Positions 5,251 through 8,857 of a DNA stretch of 8,857 nt are shown one piece after another. The DNA is from Clostridia bacterium (GTDB lineage: Bacteria; Bacillota; DSM-521; Neomoorellales; Neomoorellaceae), in NCBI GenBank assembly GCA_012727745.1, contig JAAYGJ010000039.1, positions 1-8,857 of the forward strand, read 5' to 3'. How positions within the stretch are numbered: the stretch's first letter is position 1; every line of letters starts with the position of its first letter. The position numbers and the translations under genes were made by a program. The notes under the pieces are model-generated. The model saw nothing but the letters and a program-made list of their open reading frames with translations. It was not told the DNA's origin and ran no database searches.

Positions 5251-7710
5251 TCAATTGTTTGCCACCAGCAGCAGGGCCCGCTGCCGGTCGTGGACCAGGT
5301 AAATATTATCCCCCGGCTGGAGAGCTTCCAGGCCGGCAAGGTCCCTTTCTTTATACACCAGGGCCGTCCCGGCGTCCAGCAGCAGGGGCAGGTTGTTGTC
5401 CTGCCAGCGCCGGTAGCCGCTGCTCCAATCCCGCACTGCCGCAACTTCGATGCGCCCGCTGGCCTGGTTTATCCCTTTTACCCGGCCCAGGCTGATCTGG
5501 GTCGGATTGTAAGCACTGCTCGGCAGCAGTAGCAGCCCCCGGGCCACCTTGTCTCTAACAAGGGTATAAGCAGTATAGCCGTAATACCTGTCCGTAAAAC
5601 GGGATTCGACAAACTGCTCCCGGCTGATAAAGCCGGAGCCGTCGCTGATTAGCGCCTCCCAGGCCAAATCAAAGTCCATGTCGCTGCTTTCGCGCCAGTC
5701 GTACTGCCAGAAGCGGGCCGAGTTCAGTTCTTCTACTTCGTCCAGCTCAAAACTTTCCCGCCTGACTTCCTCTATTTCGCCCCGGTAGCACTGCCAGGCC
5801 GGGGTAAATAAGTCTTCGGTCAGCACCAGGGCCACCTGGCCTGCATCGCCGGCGGCTGTAGCCAGGGTAAACAGGTAGTCACCCTCTACCAGGTCAGCCG
5901 CCTCCAGCAGCTGGCCGTTTTTGACCACAATGGCCTCCGGAGCAAGCTCTAAAAGCTGCCGCTCGTTTAGCAGCACCAGCTCGCCGCTGCCGAGGGAAAG
6001 GCGGTCCAGGTAGCCCTCAAAGACCCTGCTGTCTGCCTCAAGCCTGGCCACCCGCACGCCGGCCTGCCCCTGGGGTCCTGCCGTCACGGCAACCACAACT
6101 TCTGTCCCCGGAGCAATGCTCCCGTTTAGCTTTAAGAGCGCTTCCCGGGTCAGAGTTACCGCCTGCAAAGGAACGGCAGGCAGCCAGCGGCCATAGAAGA
6201 ACTCCCGGGCATCGCGGAGGACAAGCCTGCTGTCCTGGCGGTTGAACTGCGCCACCCGCCCTTTAAACAGCCCGCTGACGCGGCTGCCGCTGTTACTCAC
6301 TTTTATATCCAGGGCCTGCCCGGCCCCGTCATGCCGGATCAGGAGCTGGTCTCCCACCAGCAAATCTTGCCGGTCCAGGCGGCGCCCATTACGGGTAAAG
6401 GACGTAGTGCTGCTCAGCCTGACTGTGGCCTCCTGACCGGTAGCGGTGACAACCGTAAGGCTACCGCTGCCTGCCTGCCGCAGGTAGCCGTTCAGCAGCC
6501 CTTCAGCAGTCTGGCCATAGCAAGGAGTGGGCAAGGGATCGAGGGTTGCCAGGCCGGTGATAAGGCCGTCCCGCAGCGTCAGCCTAACGGGCTGGCCCGG
6601 CACCGGCAGCCGGCCAGGATAAGTTCCTGACAGGACCAGAGAGCTGGCCGGGTAACGGTACTGCCGCCCACTGTCGTCGGCAAAGACTATTTCCCCGTTG
6701 TTGACGGCCAGCACCATGCCGGTCAATTCCTGGCTGCTGCTGCTGGTCTCTGCCAGCAGCACCCTTTCCCCCTGCAACAGGAGCTGTACCGGATCGCCGG
6801 GGGCCAGTTCCCGGCCGGTGGTAAGTTTGCCGTCACGGAGCAGGATAAAGTCAACCAGCGGGCCGCCGGAGCTGGCGGTTATCTCCAGGTTGATGACCGG
6901 TCCGGCAAAAGTGGCTACCCGCAAGGTGATTTCCTGCTGGCCTCCGGGCAGCCAGCTTTCGGCCCGGTCCACCACCTGGCCTTCCACCCGCCGGGTGTTG
7001 CGCCGGGCAGCGAGTTGCCTGTCAAGACGGTCCATGAGGGCTGCCATTTCGCCACGCTTGAGCGTTTGAAGTGGGCCAAACTGGCCCGGCCTCACTCCGG
7101 ACAGATAGCCCTGCTGTAAGACAGCTTCCACCCAGGGGGCCAGCTCAGGCTCCACCTGCTGGCCGTCACTAAAACCAGCCAGGGCCGGGTAGGGGCCGCC
7201 GCTAACGGGTCGCAGTCCCAGCAGCCGCCCGGCCCAGGCAGCGACTTCCTGGCGCTGCACCGGCTCCTGCCATTTTTCCGCTTCATAAGCTATTTCCCGG
7301 GCTCCCAGCAGGCCGTAGGCCTGGGCCAAAGCAGCGGTAGGGTTGGCCGGGCCAAAGGGGGAGCCCTGTTGCCAGCTCGGCTGCTGGGCGACAGCCGTCT
7401 CCAGACCGGCCAGCCGCATCAGCAGGGTCAGTGCCTCTTCCCGGCTGACACTTTGCTCCGGGACAAAATAGCCCTGGCTACGGCCGCCGATCAGTCCCTG
7501 GGCAGCCAGGCGCACAACAGGCACAAAGGCCCAGTGCCCCCGGGTATCGCGAAAATTGACATTGGCCAGCAGCTGGCTGATGTTGGCTACCCCGGTAAAA
7601 GTCTGGCCTGTATAGAGGGCCCCGGGCTCTTGCGCCGCCGCCGGCACAGGGGCCCCTGCCAGCAGGGTGAGGACCAAAATTATACTTAGCAAATGCCGCC
7701 AAACTGGCAT
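5251..7710 (-). CDS. Secreted SLH-domain protein with tandem beta modules
   Basis: The product is 819 residues from the ATG at 7710. It has a signal peptide (MPVWRHLLSIILVLTLLAG, likely cut after AAA at 26) and N-terminal SLH repeats. The first (about 52-98) is clear, with RDTRGHWA and SREEA. The second (about 118-163) is degenerate, and the third (about 169-225) carries LKRGEMAAL. Residues about 231-819 hold roughly seven divergent modules of 70-100 residues, each with the pattern G-x-V, short beta strands, then a GD-x-V/L turn. The ATG is chosen over an in-frame GTG at 7725 because GGAGGG at 7723-7718 is ideally placed, seven bases before it, and overlaps that GTG. The ATG lies one base after the stop of the upstream gene, implying translational coupling. 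The protein is probably wall-anchored at its N-terminus with the modules projecting outward. The modules loosely resemble small beta-barrel repeats of the DUF5666 sort. No catalytic motif is seen. Confidence 0.85.
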   Translation of the reverse strand: MPVWRHLLSIILVLTLLAGAPVPAAAQEPGALYTGQTFTGVANISQLLANVNFRDTRGHWAFVPVVRLAAQGLIGGRSQGYFVPEQSVSREEALTLLMRLAGLETAVAQQPSWQQGSPFGPANPTAALAQAYGLLGAREIAYEAEKWQEPVQRQEVAAWAGRLLGLRPVSGGPYPALAGFSDGQQVEPELAPWVEAVLQQGYLSGVRPGQFGPLQTLKRGEMAALMDRLDRQLAARRNTRRVEGQVVDRAESWLPGGQQEITLRVATFAGPVINLEITASSGGPLVDFILLRDGKLTTGRELAPGDPVQLLLQGERVLLAETSSSSQELTGMVLAVNNGEIVFADDSGRQYRYPASSLVLSGTYPGRLPVPGQPVRLTLRDGLITGLATLDPLPTPCYGQTAEGLLNGYLRQAGSGSLTVVTATGQEATVRLSSTTSFTRNGRRLDRQDLLVGDQLLIRHDGAGQALDIKVSNSGSRVSGLFKGRVAQFNRQDSRLVLRDAREFFYGRWLPAVPLQAVTLTREALLKLNGSIAPGTEVVVAVTAGPQGQAGVRVARLEADSRVFEGYLDRLSLGSGELVLLNERQLLELAPEAIVVKNGQLLEAADLVEGDYLFTLATAAGDAGQVALVLTEDLFTPAWQCYRGEIEEVRRESFELDEVEELNSARFWQYDWRESSDMDFDLAWEALISDGSGFISREQFVESRFTDRYYGYTAYTLVRDKVARGLLLLPSSAYNPTQISLGRVKGINQASGRIEVAAVRDWSSGYRRWQDNNLPLLLDAGTALVYKERDLAGLEALQPGDNIYLVHDRQRALLLVANN

Positions 7711-7723
7711 CTTATTTCCCTCC
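7708..7723 (-). promoter_or_regulatory. Coupled stop, ribosome site and start between two surface-protein genes
   Basis: On the minus strand, GGAGGG (7723-7718) lies within the last codons of the upstream gene. The upstream TAA occupies 7714-7712, and the ATG of the SLH gene begins at 7710. This layout decides the start codon and points to ribosomes re-initiating at the junction. Confidence 0.75.
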
Positions 7724-8857
7724 ACTGTCGATCATCATATATTTGCCGGCAAAGAGCAGGCGGGCGACCTGGGGTGCATATGTACCGCTAACCGGCTGCC
7801 AGGAGTTATTGTAAGGAATGCGGTAATACATTTCCGGCTTCTTCAATGTCGCCGAAGGGACGTTAAAGGTAAGGAGCACCCCGCTGGGGAAATAAGGCTG
7901 GGGCGCTATCTCGCGGCCGCGGCGACTCTGGACTTTAATCTCCCAGACCCGAGAGACTACCTTTGCGCCCCGGGGCAGTTCCTTTAAGGCCGCCTCAGCC
8001 TCGCCCTGGCCCCGGTCCGCCAGGATTATCTCCAGCCAGGCGTCTGTTTGGTTGCTGCCGGCCAGGTGGCTGCGGTAAAACTCCCTCAGGGCGGAGGCAG
8101 GGATGGCCAGGGTCAGGTCGCTTAAACGCAGGTTTAAGGTTCCCCCGGCCCGGGCGGCAGTAGCAGCCGCCACCCGCACCGTGAACTGCCGGCAGCTGCG
8201 GTACTGGCTGTCAGTCAGATCGAGCTGGTAGCCCCGGGCCAGCAGCTGCTCGCCCTGCAAGATGGCCTCTACTGTACCGCTGCTGCTTTTAAGCTGCACG
8301 CCGCTCTTGGGGCTTAAACTTTTTTCGTCGTCATCCTCATCCTCGTCAGCTCTGGCGTAATCCTCTTCGCTAAAGGGCGAAGCCCCGAATTCATTGACGG
8401 CCCTTACCCGGAAATAGTAGCCGCCTCCTCCCGGCAGGGCTTCGGTGTAAAATTCGGTCGCCTCTGTCCGGGCTAAAAATCGGTAGTCGCCGTAACGGGA
8501 CTCGCTGGACCAGATCTCATAGTAGCTGGCAAATTCCACCTCGCCCCAGCTCATCCTGATTATCTCGTCCCGGGTAACCTGGGCCCGGAACCATGGCGGA
8601 GCTTCCGGCACGCCCCGTTCTTTCAGGTAGCGGAAGCCCTGGGCTAACGCGCTCCAGCCACCGTCGCCGTTAACCACCTTGACCTCCTGCCAGCCGATAG
8701 ATCCGGGCGGAGTCACGGCTGTAATGAGGCTATCGCTTTCCCGGACGATGTTTTTCGCTTCTGCCCCGCCGATAAAGACCTTCACGTTGCGGGCAAAATT
8801 TGAACCGCTGATGCGAATTTCAGTGCCGCCGCTGGCTGGCCCTTCGTTGGGCTGCAC
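7712..8857 (-). CDS. Surface protein with IPT/TIG and fibronectin III-like domains, 3' part only
   Basis: The visible 381 residues run to the window edge without a start. The first codon seen (GTG) encodes an internal valine, because it falls inside a domain. Residues 1-78 are an IPT/TIG domain: QPNEGPASGGTEIRISGSNF, then VTPPG, then GFRYL. Residues about 84-167 resemble fibronectin III, with SWGEVEFASYYEIW and YYFRVRAVNEFGASPFS. An acidic linker (DEDEDDDE, 171-178) leads to a roughly 190-residue beta-rich C-terminal domain with AIPASAL, an aromatic SRVWEIKV strand and the finish FAGKYMMIDSGGK. That layout resembles C-terminal domains of other clostridial S-layer and adhesin proteins. No SLH repeat is visible, so anchoring must come from the missing N-terminal part or from binding partners. 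It heads the probable three-gene surface operon as seen here. A catalytic role is not suggested by the visible part. Confidence 0.8.
   Translation of the reverse strand: MQPNEGPASGGTEIRISGSNFARNVKVFIGGAEAKNIVRESDSLITAVTPPGSIGWQEVKVVNGDGGWSALAQGFRYLKERGVPEAPPWFRAQVTRDEIIRMSWGEVEFASYYEIWSSESRYGDYRFLARTEATEFYTEALPGGGGYYFRVRAVNEFGASPFSEEDYARADEDEDDDEKSLSPKSGVQLKSSSGTVEAILQGEQLLARGYQLDLTDSQYRSCRQFTVRVAAATAARAGGTLNLRLSDLTLAIPASALREFYRSHLAGSNQTDAWLEIILADRGQGEAEAALKELPRGAKVVSRVWEIKVQSRRGREIAPQPYFPSGVLLTFNVPSATLKKPEMYYRIPYNNSWQPVSGTYAPQVARLLFAGKYMMIDSGGK

Noticed and set aside
6733..6748. CTG trinucleotide run
   Set aside because: It encodes a short serine stretch at the boundary between two modules of the SLH protein and is too short to be a notable repeat.
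7711..7725. GTG at 7725 as the start of the 819-residue SLH protein
   Set aside because: It overlaps the GGAGGG ribosome site that is ideally spaced for the ATG at 7710, and the signal peptide begins naturally at that ATG.
5251..8163. Numerous long open frames on the plus strand and in other minus frames
   Set aside because: They are antisense or frame-shifted shadows of GC-rich genes, with Pro/Arg/Gly-rich low-complexity translations and no family-like motifs.
8324..8346. CTC/GTC-rich simple repeat
   Set aside because: It encodes the acidic Asp/Glu linker between the fibronectin-like and C-terminal domains.

Overview
The window looks like the late-flagellar and cell-surface part of a low-to-medium GC, motile Bacillota genome, probably class Clostridia and possibly a thermophilic Moorella- or Desulfotomaculum-like lineage. 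That placement is inference. It rests on three S-layer-homology (SLH) and adhesin-type surface proteins, a flagellin, a CheX-type chemotaxis phosphatase, sigma-28-type promoters (TAAA or TCAA, 15 bases, then an (N)CCGA-type -10) and strong GGAGG ribosome sites. Every gene I can support lies on the minus strand, so transcription runs from high to low coordinates.

In transcription order, 8857-7712 is the 3' part of a secreted surface protein with an IPT/TIG domain, a fibronectin III-like domain and a beta-rich C-terminal domain. Its stop codon is one base from the ATG of an 819-residue protein (7710-5251) with N-terminal SLH repeats and about seven divergent beta modules. A 517-residue protein with C-terminal SLH repeats (5160-3607) follows after 90 bases. 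These three are probably one operon for envelope or S-layer proteins and are GC-rich.

From 3606 to 3424 lies a dense control region. It holds a nested inverted repeat, a sigma-28 promoter, and an mRNA leader with a hairpin whose loop carries GGA, which suggests CsrA/FliW-type control. It serves a very long flagellin (822 residues, 3423-955) whose conserved ends flank a roughly 500-residue modular insert. A clear terminator follows at 920-891.

An intergenic segment (890-652) with a perfect TATAAT and three exactly 10-bp-phased TTATCG repeats precedes cheX (651-178), which ends in its own terminator (154-132). A second sigma-28 promoter (122-96) then drives the last gene. Only its first 11 codons are in the window, and their RIGGLA motif identifies the filament cap protein FliD.

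Together, hag and fliD supply the filament and its cap under sigma-28. CheX tunes CheY-P signalling to the motor, and the upstream proteins coat the surface through which the flagellum passes. The points most worth a second look are the flagellin leader, the modular low-GC flagellin insert, the FliD start at the window edge and the beta-module SLH protein.
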